Part shown: positions 25,301-41,302 of the stretch, one piece after another | Layout of the letters: the number at the start of each line of letters is the position of its first letter | Numbering within the stretch: the first letter of the stretch is position 1 | From: Alistipes finegoldii DSM 17242 | GTDB lineage: Bacteria > Bacteroidota > Bacteroidia > Bacteroidales > Rikenellaceae | Assembly: GCF_000265365.1 (NCBI RefSeq) | Contig: NC_018011.1 | Span: 2,046,001-2,110,000 of the forward strand | DNA: 64,000 nucleotides | Direction of reading: 5' to 3' | Program-made: the position numbers and the translations under genes | Notes under the pieces: generated by a model | Told to the model about the DNA's origin: nothing | Databases searched by the model: none | Seen by the model: the letters and a program-made list of their open reading frames with translations, nothing else

Positions 25301-27619
25301 GGGCGACACGGGGATGATCTGCTGATCGACGCTGAAATCGCCGCTCTTTTCGAAGACCTTCACCGTGAATTTGCCGCTCAGCATGCCGGGGCTGAGCCCC
25401 TCCAGCGAAGCGAGTCCGTCGGTCGTCAGCTGCAGCGTTCCCTGCTGGTCCGTGGTGCCGGAGACGATCTCCCGCTCCTCGGTTTCGAAATATTTCGTCG
25501 CGTCGTCGAACGAGTACTTCTCATAACCCTTGAAACGCGTCGGAATCTGCCTGAGCTGCGCCTGAAGCGTCATTTTTGCGCCGTCCGCCGGAGCGCCGTG
25601 CAGCCATTTGGCCATCAGGCTGCCCGTGAACTTTCGGGCGTCGATCCGCTTGCCGTCACCGAGCCGCATGTCGATTTTCATTCGGTTGGGCTTGATGGCG
25701 TCCACGCGGATCGCTTTTTCGAATACCGCGCCGCCCAGACTTACGCGCGCCAGCCACTGTCCGGTAGGCGCCGCCGGCGTCGTTCCGAGTTTGAACGTGT
25801 AGATGCCGTCCGAGGAGCCGTTGCTGACCAGCGTCTGCACCAGCTGCCCGTTGGGGTTGAAGAACTCCACGGACGCCGGATGGTTTTCCGGCAGCGGATT
25901 GTCGGACGTGACGATGAAGGTGAGGAAGATGTCGTCTCCGGGCCGCCATACGCCGCGCTCGCCGAACAGAAAACCCTTCGTGCCTTTGGGGTTGGTGGTG
26001 CCCCCGACGTCGAAATTGCTCAGTGACAGCGCCGCGCCCCGCTCCACCTTGACGAAGGCGAGCTGTCCGTCGGCTTCGGCCGCTACGATGGAGGGCTCCT
26101 CCCTGCATTTCAGCACGGCGCGGCCTTCGGAATCGGTGGATGCTTCCGCCACGGTCTGGTTCTGCTTGTCGTAGGCCCGTACCTTGCAGCCTCCTTTGGG
26201 CCGGGCTGACAGCAGGTCGGTGGTGTAGACGACGTACTCCTCTTCGCCGCTGCTTTTGCAGATGATGCCGATGTCGGACTGCAGAACCAGTTTCGACCGC
26301 TCCCGGTAAGTCCGGTAATCTCCGAAATAGTAGTCGTAATCATACTCGTCGGTGGGAACCAGCGGTTCGACGCCCTTGATCTCCAGCAGGTACATCGACT
26401 TCCGGCCGTCGGTTATCAGGCGGCTGAGATCCAGCGAATAGGTGTTGGAGAGGTCGAGCTTGGTCGATGCCTTGGCCGAGAGATCGACGGTCGTATCGCG
26501 GACGATGCGCGACACGTAGTCCATAGCCGAATAGTAGTCGCCGCCGTAGTAGTTCTGCTGGAAGAACTGCAGCAGGTTGTTGGCGAATATTTTCCGCACG
26601 CGCACCCGCGCCTTGCGGTAGTTCACCGCTTCGAACAGCAGGGACATGTCGTTCGACGAGGGGAGGACGGAGCCTTTGCCCGCGAAGCGGATCGCCGGCA
26701 CCCGCGACGGCAGGTTGGCCGTGAACGTATAGCTCTCCTTGAGCCGCTGCCCGCCCTTGCTGAGCACGTTCCGGCTTATTTCGATGTCGAAATTCCCCGT
26801 GACGTGCGATTCGGGATAGATGTAGAGCCGGTTCTTGTCGACCGAGGTGCGGAATTTCGTGTCGAAGCGGATCAGGTCCTTCAGGTTCTGGCTCTGTTTG
26901 AGCGGTTCGGAGAAGGTCACCACCACCGCGAGCGGTTCCGCCGCGACGCTGTGGTCCAGCACCACATACTCGTCCTTCTTGGGCACTTCGACGGTCAGGG
27001 TCTTGCTGTCGCCGTAGCCGAAATCGAGCGTCAGCGTGTAACCCGCTCCCTCGCCGGGGGCGATGTTGCCGACGGTATACTGGTGCGTGGTGCCGTTCGC
27101 GGAGTGCACCCACGCGACGTCCGGATTCTTCAGTCCGCTTATCTTGAGGTTCTTCTCCACGTAGCCGCTCTCCGCGTAATCGGACGAGACCACCTCGCCG
27201 ACCAGTACGTAGGAGGTCATGTCGTCGCTTTGCTGCAGCCAGTAGTCGCTGTAGGCGAACCGCAGTTTCGGCGTGGCGAATTCGAATTCCGCGACGCCTT
27301 TGAGCTGCCGTCCGGTGAGTTTCGCGGCATCGATGGTCACCTTGTAGCGGGTGTCGTATTTCAGGGGCGACCGGGGGATGATCCGCAGCATCCGCATTCC
27401 CGAAAGGTAGACGTCGAAATCGACGGAGGGCGAGATCGATACGGCTTCCCGGATTCTGTCCTCTTTCGGCTCGACGTTCTCCTTGAACGTCACGAGAATC
27501 GGCATTTTGACGCCCGTCACTCCGTTCGGCGACGATTCGATGATATCGGACGGCTGCCTGCCGCATGAGGCGAAGAGCAGGAGAGCCGTTGCAAACAATA
27601 CGTAGCGGATTGCTTTCAT
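22367..27619 (-). CDS. Bacterial alpha-2-macroglobulin, thioester type
   Basis: 1750 residues from ATG 27619, where a lipoprotein signal begins (MKAIRYVLFATALLLFASC); the longer open frame to 29806 is antisense to pbpC. Successive MG-like beta domains are seen, a bait-like middle, and the thioester motif CIEQ in YPHGCIEQITSG (about residue 1327), followed by the helical thioester domain (GSFAYWSGGSNSSEWGTAYAAHFL). The family traps attacking proteases at the envelope by conformational change and covalent capture. It is divergent from pbpC, the well known A2M/PBP1C partnership that is thought to guard and repair the wall. Promoter boxes of the two genes interlock. Confidence 0.95.
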   Translation of the reverse strand: MKAIRYVLFATALLLFASCGRQPSDIIESSPNGVTGVKMPILVTFKENVEPKEDRIREAVSISPSVDFDVYLSGMRMLRIIPRSPLKYDTRYKVTIDAAKLTGRQLKGVAEFEFATPKLRFAYSDYWLQQSDDMTSYVLVGEVVSSDYAESGYVEKNLKISGLKNPDVAWVHSANGTTHQYTVGNIAPGEGAGYTLTLDFGYGDSKTLTVEVPKKDEYVVLDHSVAAEPLAVVVTFSEPLKQSQNLKDLIRFDTKFRTSVDKNRLYIYPESHVTGNFDIEISRNVLSKGGQRLKESYTFTANLPSRVPAIRFAGKGSVLPSSNDMSLLFEAVNYRKARVRVRKIFANNLLQFFQQNYYGGDYYSAMDYVSRIVRDTTVDLSAKASTKLDLSNTYSLDLSRLITDGRKSMYLLEIKGVEPLVPTDEYDYDYYFGDYRTYRERSKLVLQSDIGIICKSSGEEEYVVYTTDLLSARPKGGCKVRAYDKQNQTVAEASTDSEGRAVLKCREEPSIVAAEADGQLAFVKVERGAALSLSNFDVGGTTNPKGTKGFLFGERGVWRPGDDIFLTFIVTSDNPLPENHPASVEFFNPNGQLVQTLVSNGSSDGIYTFKLGTTPAAPTGQWLARVSLGGAVFEKAIRVDAIKPNRMKIDMRLGDGKRIDARKFTGSLMAKWLHGAPADGAKMTLQAQLRQIPTRFKGYEKYSFDDATKYFETEEREIVSGTTDQQGTLQLTTDGLASLEGLSPGMLSGKFTVKVFEKSGDFSVDQQIIPVSPYDAYFGIGVTPQTSDWGDEYLDSKKEHLLRIVMLDAQGRPLPGREEVLVSVYKITSYWWWDAASDSQARYAKNALNTCYKTLQTPLTDGAGQVAMRWSAGDYGYYMIRVTGSGHEHAATQVVCVSSSDWRGDVSSVTDAATRLAVTKDKEKYAPGDKAKITIPSSPEARALVSVESGSVVRESFWIDCADKQTAFEIPIKAGMAPNVYASVTLVQPHNHTHNDAPIRLFGVIRLDVEDAATKLDPVIDMPETVRPESEITIKVREKDGKKMSYVLALVDEGLLGLTRFKTPNPYLHFNATEALGVRTWDMFDHVIGAYGGRIEQLFAIGGDAEQQQNTGALKAQRFRPVVRFLEAQKLGAGKTNTHKIALPPYFGSVRVMVVASNGRASGAAEKVAEVKKPLLVQATLPRVVSTDEEVELPVTVFALEKGVGKIDLKVSANELFSAVGPRSKTIALSQSGEEVVTFRLKVNKETGVGKVRVTATSSGDSSVSEIELDVREPNPYVTTSEDYMLEPGKTIALRPLKDTGNAKLELSSIPSADLTRRMEYLVRYPHGCIEQITSGAFPQLYLPAVMECDVRTLQDIDRNVKSVLSRLGGYQLYNGSFAYWSGGSNSSEWGTAYAAHFLTEAAKYGYAIDRPMLDRALKYLRGNEADSFLTQAYAQYVLALNNMADRGAMNRLREKAADLKNDVKWMLAAAYALDGNRKVAEELTAQGGSGQTGKVDPYDDTYNSSERQMAVVLMTQTLLGKREEAFRTALKMSDILKKEKWLSTQSTAWMLSTLSNFIVSGQTGIDAKAGKESIRTDKSFVSMPLTEETGVTNNGKESLYAVVSQRYNPAKGEETEAADNIRIAVRYTDMDGKAVDPKSIRASTDFYAVVTVSNISGYEKYTNLALTHIVPAGWEITSERDLTSVTYQDIRDDRVLSYFDLKRGESKEIPVKLTATYKGRYYLPSIYCEAMYDNSVRALKKGEWIEVVE

Positions 27620-27633
27620 AGTGGTTTTTTTGG

Positions 27634-27650
27634 TAACTTTGTCAAAGATA
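27634..27650. promoter_or_regulatory. Interleaved divergent promoter boxes for alpha-2-macroglobulin and pbpC
   Basis: Plus-strand TAACTTTG at 27634-27641 (for pbpC, ATG 27659) and minus-strand TATCTTTG at 27643-27650 (for the macroglobulin, ATG 27619) are separated by one base. Each predicted start site falls in or beside the other box, so RNA polymerase could hardly occupy both at once. Confidence 0.7.
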
Positions 27651-27658
27651 CATAAAAT

Positions 27659-29968
27659 ATGACTGAAAAGCTCAAGCGGAAAACAATATATTTCCTGCTG
27701 TTGCCGCTCCTTGCCGCGGCTGCGGCGGGGTATTGTTTCTGCCTGCCCCGGACGCTTTTCGACGAGCCTTTCTCGGCGACCGTCTGGAGCCGCGACGGCC
27801 GTCTGATGTCGGCCAAGGTCGCTTCCGACGGACAGTGGCGCTTTTTCCCTACGGACAGCGTGCCTTACAAATTCCGTGTCGCAATTACTACTTACGAGGA
27901 CAAACGTTTCTACCGCCATTTCGGGGTCGATCCGCTGGCGCTCGGCCGCGCCGTGCGGCAGAACCTCGCTTCGGGAAGGGTGGCCAGCGGCGCCAGCACG
28001 CTTACGATGCAGACGATCCGCCTGAGCCGCGGCCGGAAAGCGAGGACCTTCCGGGAAAAGATCGTCGAGGCGGTGCTGGCGACCCGGCTGGAATTCAGAT
28101 GCGGCAAGGAGGAGATACTCGCCCTGTACGCCTCCCACGCCCCCTTTGGCGGCAATGTGATCGGGTTGGAGAGCGCCGCATGGTACTATTTCGGCCGCAG
28201 CGCCGGCAGCCTCTCGTGGGGCGAGAGCGCCATGCTCGCCGTACTTCCGAACTCGCCCGCGCTCATCCATATCAGGCGCAACCGGGAACGGTTGCGGCGC
28301 AAGCGGGACGACCTGCTGGAACGGATATGGCGCGGCGGGCATATCGACTCCCTGACGTGCGCTCTGGCCCGGCAGGAACCGCTGCCCGACGCTCCCGAAC
28401 CGATGCCGATGCAGGCGATGCACCTGCTGGGGCGGATGCGCGGGGGATCGCTCCGCTCGACGCTCGACTATGACCTGCAGCGCAGGGTCAACGAGCTGGC
28501 GCTGCGGCACAACCGGCGCAACAGGGGCAATAAGATAAACAACCTCGCCGTCGTGGTGATGGATGTGAAGAGCGGCGAAGTGCTGGCCTATGTGGGAAAT
28601 GTCTACGATCCCGCGGACAGGAGCGAGGGCACCAGCGTCGATGTCGTCCGGGCGCCCCGCAGCAGCGGAAGCGTGCTCAAACCCCTGCTTTACGCCGCGA
28701 TGCTGGACAACGGGACGGCCCTGCCCACGATGCTGTTTCCGGATGTTCCGACTTATTACAAGGACTTTACGCCCCAGAACTTCAACCACGACTTCAGCGG
28801 CGCGGTGCCTGCCAACCGGGTGATCGAACGTTCGCTGAACGTTCCTTCGGTGAAGATGCTCGACAAATACGGGCGCGAGAATTTTCTGGCGCTGGTGCGG
28901 AATCTGGGATTCGGGACGATTGACAGGAGCGCCGACCATTACGGGCTTTCGCTGATTCTGGGCGGTGCCGAGATCACGCTCTGGGACCTGACGTCGGTCT
29001 ATGCGATGCTGGCCGCCAAGCTCGGCGGCGGGCCGGTCCGCATCCCGCACTGCGATCCGGAGGCCGTAAAGACGGTCAGCGCGGACGACATTCCGCTGTC
29101 GAGGGGTGCGATATGGCTTATGTTCAATTCGATAAGCCATGTGGCCCGTCCTGAGGAGGAGGGCGAGTGGCAGTATTTCTCCTCGTCGAAGAAGATCGGC
29201 TGGAAAACGGGCACCAGCTACGGCAACCGCGATGCGTGGGCCGTCGGGGCGACGCCCGACTATGCCGTCGGCGTCTGGGTGGGCAACTGTTCGGGCGAAG
29301 GCCGTCCGCTGATGACCGGGGTGGGGTATGCCGCGCCGCTGCTCTTCGACGTATTCGGGCTGCTGCCCGGCGGGGAGTGGTTCGCGGAGCCTCACGGCGA
29401 TCTGGAAGCGGCCGTCGTCTGCCGGCAGAGCGGCTGTCTGGCTTCGCACATATGTCCCGACCGCGATACGCTGATGATTCCCCGCACGGCTGCCGCCGGC
29501 GAAGTCTGTCCCTACCACCGGATCGTGAATCTGAGCCGCGACCTCCGCTACCGGGTGACCGCGGACTGTTACGACCCGGCGCAGATCGTCCGGATGCCGA
29601 TGTTTATCCTGCCGCCCGCGCAGGAGTGGTATTACAGGAAGCAGCATCCCGACTACCGTCCGCTGCCGCCTTTGCATCCGGGACTTTCGGGCAGCGGGGC
29701 GGGCGGCAATCCGATCGACATCGTCTATCCCCAGCCGGGGCGCGTGCTGGTGGCGCCCAAATCGCTCGAAGGCGAGGCGCAGAGTCTGGTCTTCACGGCC
29801 ATACACCGCGACCGCAACGCCGTGTTATACTGGCATATCGACGACAATTATATCGGTGCGACGACCCTCGAACACAAGATATCCGTCCGTCCCGCTCCCG
29901 GTGCGCACCGGCTGACCGTTATCGACGAACACGGGGCGCGGCAAAGCGTCTCGTTCAGCTGCCGCTGA
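27659..29968 (+). CDS. pbpC: Penicillin-binding protein 1C
   Basis: 769 residues with an N-terminal membrane anchor (IYFLLLPLLAAAAAGYCFCL). The GT51 glycosyltransferase domain shows the catalytic Glu in YEDKRFYRHFGVDPL and ASTLTMQTIRL. The transpeptidase domain has SxxK in SGSVLKPLLYAA (about residue 341), SLNVPS as the SxN motif and KTGTSYG. A C-terminal PBP1C module follows (from about residue 640). It polymerises and cross-links peptidoglycan; PBP1C enzymes pair with alpha-2-macroglobulins such as the divergent neighbour. Confidence 0.95.
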   Translation: MTEKLKRKTIYFLLLPLLAAAAAGYCFCLPRTLFDEPFSATVWSRDGRLMSAKVASDGQWRFFPTDSVPYKFRVAITTYEDKRFYRHFGVDPLALGRAVRQNLASGRVASGASTLTMQTIRLSRGRKARTFREKIVEAVLATRLEFRCGKEEILALYASHAPFGGNVIGLESAAWYYFGRSAGSLSWGESAMLAVLPNSPALIHIRRNRERLRRKRDDLLERIWRGGHIDSLTCALARQEPLPDAPEPMPMQAMHLLGRMRGGSLRSTLDYDLQRRVNELALRHNRRNRGNKINNLAVVVMDVKSGEVLAYVGNVYDPADRSEGTSVDVVRAPRSSGSVLKPLLYAAMLDNGTALPTMLFPDVPTYYKDFTPQNFNHDFSGAVPANRVIERSLNVPSVKMLDKYGRENFLALVRNLGFGTIDRSADHYGLSLILGGAEITLWDLTSVYAMLAAKLGGGPVRIPHCDPEAVKTVSADDIPLSRGAIWLMFNSISHVARPEEEGEWQYFSSSKKIGWKTGTSYGNRDAWAVGATPDYAVGVWVGNCSGEGRPLMTGVGYAAPLLFDVFGLLPGGEWFAEPHGDLEAAVVCRQSGCLASHICPDRDTLMIPRTAAAGEVCPYHRIVNLSRDLRYRVTADCYDPAQIVRMPMFILPPAQEWYYRKQHPDYRPLPPLHPGLSGSGAGGNPIDIVYPQPGRVLVAPKSLEGEAQSLVFTAIHRDRNAVLYWHIDDNYIGATTLEHKISVRPAPGAHRLTVIDEHGARQSVSFSCR

Positions 29969-30165
29969 CCGCAGCCTGTGGCTTCTTGCGGGTGCGGAGG
30001 GGCTTTGCGCTGGGTGCCGCGCAGTGCTTTCCGGGGGCCGAAGCCGGTTTTCCCGGAGGGTTTGTACTTCGGCGGACGGTAATGGGAGGGCCGGCCGTTA
30101 TTGCCGGGATCGCTTGGGAATGGATCGAGGCCGTTTGCGAATTTGATGTGGTGTCGGTTAAACAA

Positions 30166-30193
30166 GAAGCCGGACTTAAAAAAGTCCGGCTTC
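30166..30193. terminator. Bidirectional terminator between pbpC and the coiled-coil lipoprotein
   Basis: A perfect 12-bp stem (GAAGCCGGACTT with AAGTCCGGCTTC) and AAAA loop between the convergent genes ending at 29968 and 30213. Confidence 0.75.
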
Positions 30194-30212
30194 CTTGTGT
30201 TTGCAATCCCCG

Positions 30213-32357
30213 TCAGCGGATCACACGGTATGCGGGCCGTGCGCTGACCGTGCGGCGGTGCTTGGCGGCCGAGTTCAGGTCGGGCTGGTCCACCGTTCCC
30301 TTGGTGTGGACCTCGACGATCTCCGGCTCGGTCGTGATTCTGCCGTCGGCGGAGCATCCGTACGCGAAGACGATGTAGGCCGATGCGGCTTTCAGGCTTA
30401 CGACGTTGTAAGCCGCGTCGCCCGTGTAGAAGCAGTCGTCGTCCCCGATCGTCTGTCCCGCTTCCAGTCCCTGCATGCGCCAGTAGAGGTCGTAGGGCGG
30501 ATATTGCCGCGGCGTGGCGAAATTGTCGCGGTAGGTGTCCCGCTCGTCGATGAACGTGATGTAGCTCGTGTTTTTGTCCGAAGGGATCACCTTGATCGCG
30601 AGATCCTGCTTGTCCACGGTTACGTCGATGGTGAAGGTGCACGCTTCGGTCGGCGTGAAGGCTTTGGTATGGAAAAGCTTGCGCGAGACGCGGCTGTTCG
30701 AGAATTCGCCGTTTTCGTTGCAGCCGAACGCCACGGCGTAATAATCGGTATTGGCTTCCAGCGGGTAAATGTCCTCCGAGATATAGAGCGGATCGCGCCG
30801 CATGAATCCCGGCGAGGAGAATGCGAGGTCGCCCGTTGCGGTGAAGTCGCTCCAGAGCAGGATGCCGTCGCTCAGCTCGCCGTAATAGGGCCACAGGTAG
30901 CGGTCGTCGATATAGGTCTGTGCGAAATCGGCGTCGTCATAGGCCATGTCGAAAGTCGATTTCTTGACGAACGTGCAGAAGTAGGGCAGGTCGTCCGAAG
31001 GATGGACGGCGCACTTCGCCCCGTACCACGAAATGTCGGAGAGGGTCATCAGATAGGCGGTGTTGATGATTTCGGGGGCTTTGGTGCTGAAGGGAACCCG
31101 CATGAGCGGCGTGACGATGTCGAGCGTCTTGGCCGTCAGGTCGTATTTTACGCCGACCACCGAGAGGTCGTAGCTCTCGCCGGGCGTCAGGCCGCTGTAT
31201 CTGTAGTCGGTTTTGGCGCCTTTGAAGAAGTAATCCACATATTCCGGTCCGTCGACGATGTCGGCTTTGAAACGCTTCTGGAGCTGGGTGATACATGCCT
31301 CGTCGCTCTTGGCCGGATCGTAGGGATAGACGTAATAGGACATTTCGGGATCTTTCGGCGTGATGGCGGCCCTGACGCGGGTGTCCCCGACTTCGGTGAT
31401 TTCGAGCGTGAAGTTGTCGCCTTCGGTTACGCCCGTGTAATCCTTGTCGATCTTGACCTTCATCTTTACCAGCGAGCTGCGGTCGTTGTCGCCGAAGTAG
31501 ATGACGGCGATTTCGCCTTCCGTTTCGCAGACGGCCTCTTCGGCGGGGGCTTTGATCGTAAGCACCTCGTCGGCGTACGAAACGACCCAGCCGGTGGGCT
31601 TGGTCAGCACGACGTCGTTCACGCCCACGCTTTCGGTCTCATAGGTTTTGTTCTCGCCGTAGGCGTAGGTGCCAAGCGCCGGGGCCATTTTGACGAGCAG
31701 GTAGAAATCCGAACGCATGGCTACGGTGATCGTCGTGCCGTCCATGAGCGTGAAATAGGCGTATGCGCCGTCCTGCGTCACCTCCTTGAAGAACGAGTCG
31801 CTCACGCCGCCCTGACCCAGCGCCGAAACCGGCTGGTCCTTGTCGTCGGTGATGTAGTTCCACGTCGCGCCCTTGTCGCAGCTGATGATCCAGAATCCCT
31901 TGTCGTCGATCTTCAGCAGGGGCACGACGGCGGCGGCCGTGACGGGGATCTTTTTGCCGTCGGCCAGCAGCCATTCAGGCTCTCCCCCTCCCGATGTCAG
32001 GGTCCAGTAGTAGATCTCGTCCGTATCCTTCGCAACGCCGATTACGGGTGCCGCGGCGCCGTCTTTTCCGTCGGTGATCGTGATTTTGGTGTTTTCGGGG
32101 TCGGTGAAGTAGATCGTGTAGGAGCCGTCGGCGTTGGTTTCGACCTTCGAGACGTAGACCTTTTCGTTGAGTTTTTCGATCAGCGTCTGCATGGCCGAAA
32201 CGTCGGAGTTGAGTTTGGCGACGGCGGTTTCGAGCGCTTCGACGCGTTTTTTGATGTCGTTCACGCTGTTCCACAGGTCGGTGTCGTCGTAGTCGCTGCA
32301 TGCGGCGGCGAACGTCAGCAGGAGCGCGAGGCTCCAAAGGGCGAATTTTTTCATCAT
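30213..32357 (-). CDS. Coiled-coil surface lipoprotein (DUF4988-like N-terminus)
   Basis: 714 residues with a lipoprotein signal (ALWSLALLLTFAAACSD); ATG 32357 and 32354 are equivalent. Residues 30-70 form a heptad coiled coil (DIKKRVEALETAVAKLN...MQTLIEKLNEKV), then a beta segment with a TITDGKDG turn, as in DUF4988 lipoproteins of Bacteroidota. Ig/BACON-like beta domains fill the rest, ending in a module with an INTAYLMTLSDISWYGAK segment. Likely surface-exposed and perhaps trimeric; no enzyme motif is visible. Its own promoter and a palindromic operator candidate lie upstream (32525-32555). Confidence 0.8.
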   Translation of the reverse strand: MMKKFALWSLALLLTFAAACSDYDDTDLWNSVNDIKKRVEALETAVAKLNSDVSAMQTLIEKLNEKVYVSKVETNADGSYTIYFTDPENTKITITDGKDGAAAPVIGVAKDTDEIYYWTLTSGGGEPEWLLADGKKIPVTAAAVVPLLKIDDKGFWIISCDKGATWNYITDDKDQPVSALGQGGVSDSFFKEVTQDGAYAYFTLMDGTTITVAMRSDFYLLVKMAPALGTYAYGENKTYETESVGVNDVVLTKPTGWVVSYADEVLTIKAPAEEAVCETEGEIAVIYFGDNDRSSLVKMKVKIDKDYTGVTEGDNFTLEITEVGDTRVRAAITPKDPEMSYYVYPYDPAKSDEACITQLQKRFKADIVDGPEYVDYFFKGAKTDYRYSGLTPGESYDLSVVGVKYDLTAKTLDIVTPLMRVPFSTKAPEIINTAYLMTLSDISWYGAKCAVHPSDDLPYFCTFVKKSTFDMAYDDADFAQTYIDDRYLWPYYGELSDGILLWSDFTATGDLAFSSPGFMRRDPLYISEDIYPLEANTDYYAVAFGCNENGEFSNSRVSRKLFHTKAFTPTEACTFTIDVTVDKQDLAIKVIPSDKNTSYITFIDERDTYRDNFATPRQYPPYDLYWRMQGLEAGQTIGDDDCFYTGDAAYNVVSLKAASAYIVFAYGCSADGRITTEPEIVEVHTKGTVDQPDLNSAAKHRRTVSARPAYRVIR

Positions 32358-32524
32358 GATTTTGAGGTTAGGATAAATAAGTGACGGCCCTGCATTGTCG
32401 GTTGCAGGGACGCGGGAATTGCATGAGGGGCGCGGCAGGAATTTGCAGCCGGAGACCGCAGCCGCCGTTCCGCGGGCGGACGGGATTCATCGATGGACGG
32501 GACTTTCGGAGTTAGGTGACTTAA

Positions 32525-32532
32525 CAAAGGTA
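32525..32532 (-). promoter_or_regulatory. Promoter -7 box of the coiled-coil lipoprotein gene
   Basis: Minus strand TACCTTTG, matching TAnnTTTG, about 168 bp before the ATG, implying a leader of about 160 nt. Confidence 0.55.
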
Positions 32533-32542
32533 GCAAAAAATC

Positions 32543-32555
32543 CGTACATTGTACG
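32543..32555. promoter_or_regulatory. Palindrome CGTACATTGTACG in a promoter spacer
   Basis: A perfect 6+6 inverted repeat around one T, 10 bp upstream of the minus-strand -7 box, so it sits between the -7 and -33 positions where a repressor would act. Confidence 0.45.
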
Positions 32556-32617
32556 AATCGGCCGATTTTTGATCTTTTTTACACCCGATACTTTTGCCGG
32601 ATCTCCGGTGGTATTGA

Positions 32618-32652
32618 CATTACGCCCGGCCGAATTTCGGCCGGGCGTAATG
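32618..32652. terminator. 17-bp stem hairpin after the GH2 operon
   Basis: CATTACGCCCGGCCGAA pairs perfectly with TTCGGCCGGGCGTAATG around one central T. It lies 54 bp after the beta-galactosidase stop. No T run is present, so termination efficiency is uncertain. Confidence 0.6.
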
Positions 32653-32705
32653 AATGTTCCGTGACTTTCTGCCGCTCGTGTCTGGACGGCGGAAATTGCA
32701 GGGAC

Positions 32706-40146
<7,441 letters not shown>

Positions 40147-40168
40147 CGTTTGTCGGGTTGGGTTGTCG

Positions 40169-40176
40169 CAAACATA
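40169..40176 (-). promoter_or_regulatory. Promoter -7 box of the mannosidase-sulfatase-galactosidase operon
   Basis: Minus strand TATGTTTG matches TAnnTTTG, 23 bp before the ATG at 40146. Confidence 0.6.
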
Positions 40177-40356
40177 ACTCAAACGGCCGGAAATGATGGT
40201 CAGCGATCCGTCAAAAAATAACACACCGCCCTGATGCGGTAATTTTCCGACGCTGAAAACGCGCTTTCGGCTTTTCTGTTAGTTTTGGATGAATCCGTGC
40301 TTCGTGAGCTGCCCGGAATTTCGTAATATTGCCGTCGGGACAAAACGTATGCAGGT

Positions 40357-41302
40357 ATGAAAACAACACATCTTTCAGGACTTTTGACCACCGCGGGACT
40401 GGTGTTCGGCGGCGGGAATTCGTATGCGCAGCAACGGCCGAACATATTATGGCTTACGATCGAAGACACGAGTCCTTATGATTTCGGCTGTTACGGCAAC
40501 AGGCATGTCGCCACGCCCACGATCGACAGTCTGGCCGGAGCCGGCATCCAATATATGCGGGCCCATTCGGTCGGCACCCAAAGCTCGCCTTCCCGGTCGT
40601 GCATCATCACCGGATGCTACGCCTCGACTTTCGGCATGGAGTGGCACCGCTGCCGGTTTGCCACGCCGGAGACTGTTTTTCTGCCCGACTATATGCGTGC
40701 GGCGGGATATTACTGCACCAACAAATCCAAAACCGACTACAATACGCTGTGTGACAATAAGGCCATGTGGGACAGCTGCGGTCCGGCGGCGACATACAAC
40801 AACCCGGCGCGGAAGAAGGACCAGCCGTTTTTTGCCGTATTCAACTCGATGGCCACCCATATGGGGCGCATCCGTTCCTATCATACCGACCAGCGGCGGG
40901 ATTTCGCCCTCGAAGGGCTCGATCCGGCGCGGCTGGAACTGCCGCCGCATGTGCCCGACATTCCGGAAATCCGGTCTGACTTCGCGTTTCATATGGAGGG
41001 GTCGCAGGACATCGACGCATGGGTCGGGATGTTTCTCGACGATCTCAGGCGGCAGCGGCTCGATGAAAATACGATCGTCTTTTTCTTCAGCGACCACGGA
41101 GGATGCCTGCCCCGCGGCAAGGGGTTCGTCTATGAGACTGGGACCCACGTGCCGTTCATCGTCTACCTGCCTCCCAAATGGAGACATCTGGCCAACGGTC
41201 AGTCCGGCCGGACCGACCGGCTGATCGGGTTCCCCGATCTGGCGCCCACCGTACTCTCGCTCGCCGGCATCGAACCTCCGGCCTATATGCAGGGCAAGGC
41301 GT
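40357..41302 (+). pseudogene. Sulfatase, S-type, truncated at its 3' end by a deletion
   Basis: It starts normally: signal peptide, ILWLTIEDTSPYDFGCYG metal site, formylglycine motif SSPSRSCIITG, FFFSDHGG and KGFVYETGTHVPFIVYLP. The sulfatase homology stops near residue 316 (PAYMQGKAFLG), about 150 residues before a normal end. From 41303 the DNA belongs in another frame to a GH2 gene; the sulfatase frame runs on for about 14 foreign residues to a stop at 41346. The second metal site is kept, but the C-terminal subdomain is missing, so activity is doubtful. Confidence 0.85.

Larger units (their letters stand above)
32358..32705. other. Intergenic region with promoter, palindrome and terminator hairpin
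   Basis: Holds the promoter box 32525-32532 and palindrome 32543-32555 for the lipoprotein gene on the left, and the long hairpin 32618-32652 after the beta-galactosidase gene on the right. No further gene is seen. Confidence 0.6.

Noticed and set aside
22367..29806. A single 2479-residue minus-strand gene
   Set aside because: The part right of 27619 is antisense to pbpC and lacks protein-like features; the lipoprotein signal starts at 27619.
29969..30165. Basic minus-strand ORF between pbpC and the lipoprotein gene
   Set aside because: No start codon with a leader, proline/arginine bias typical of GC-rich shadow frames, and it runs into antisense pbpC.
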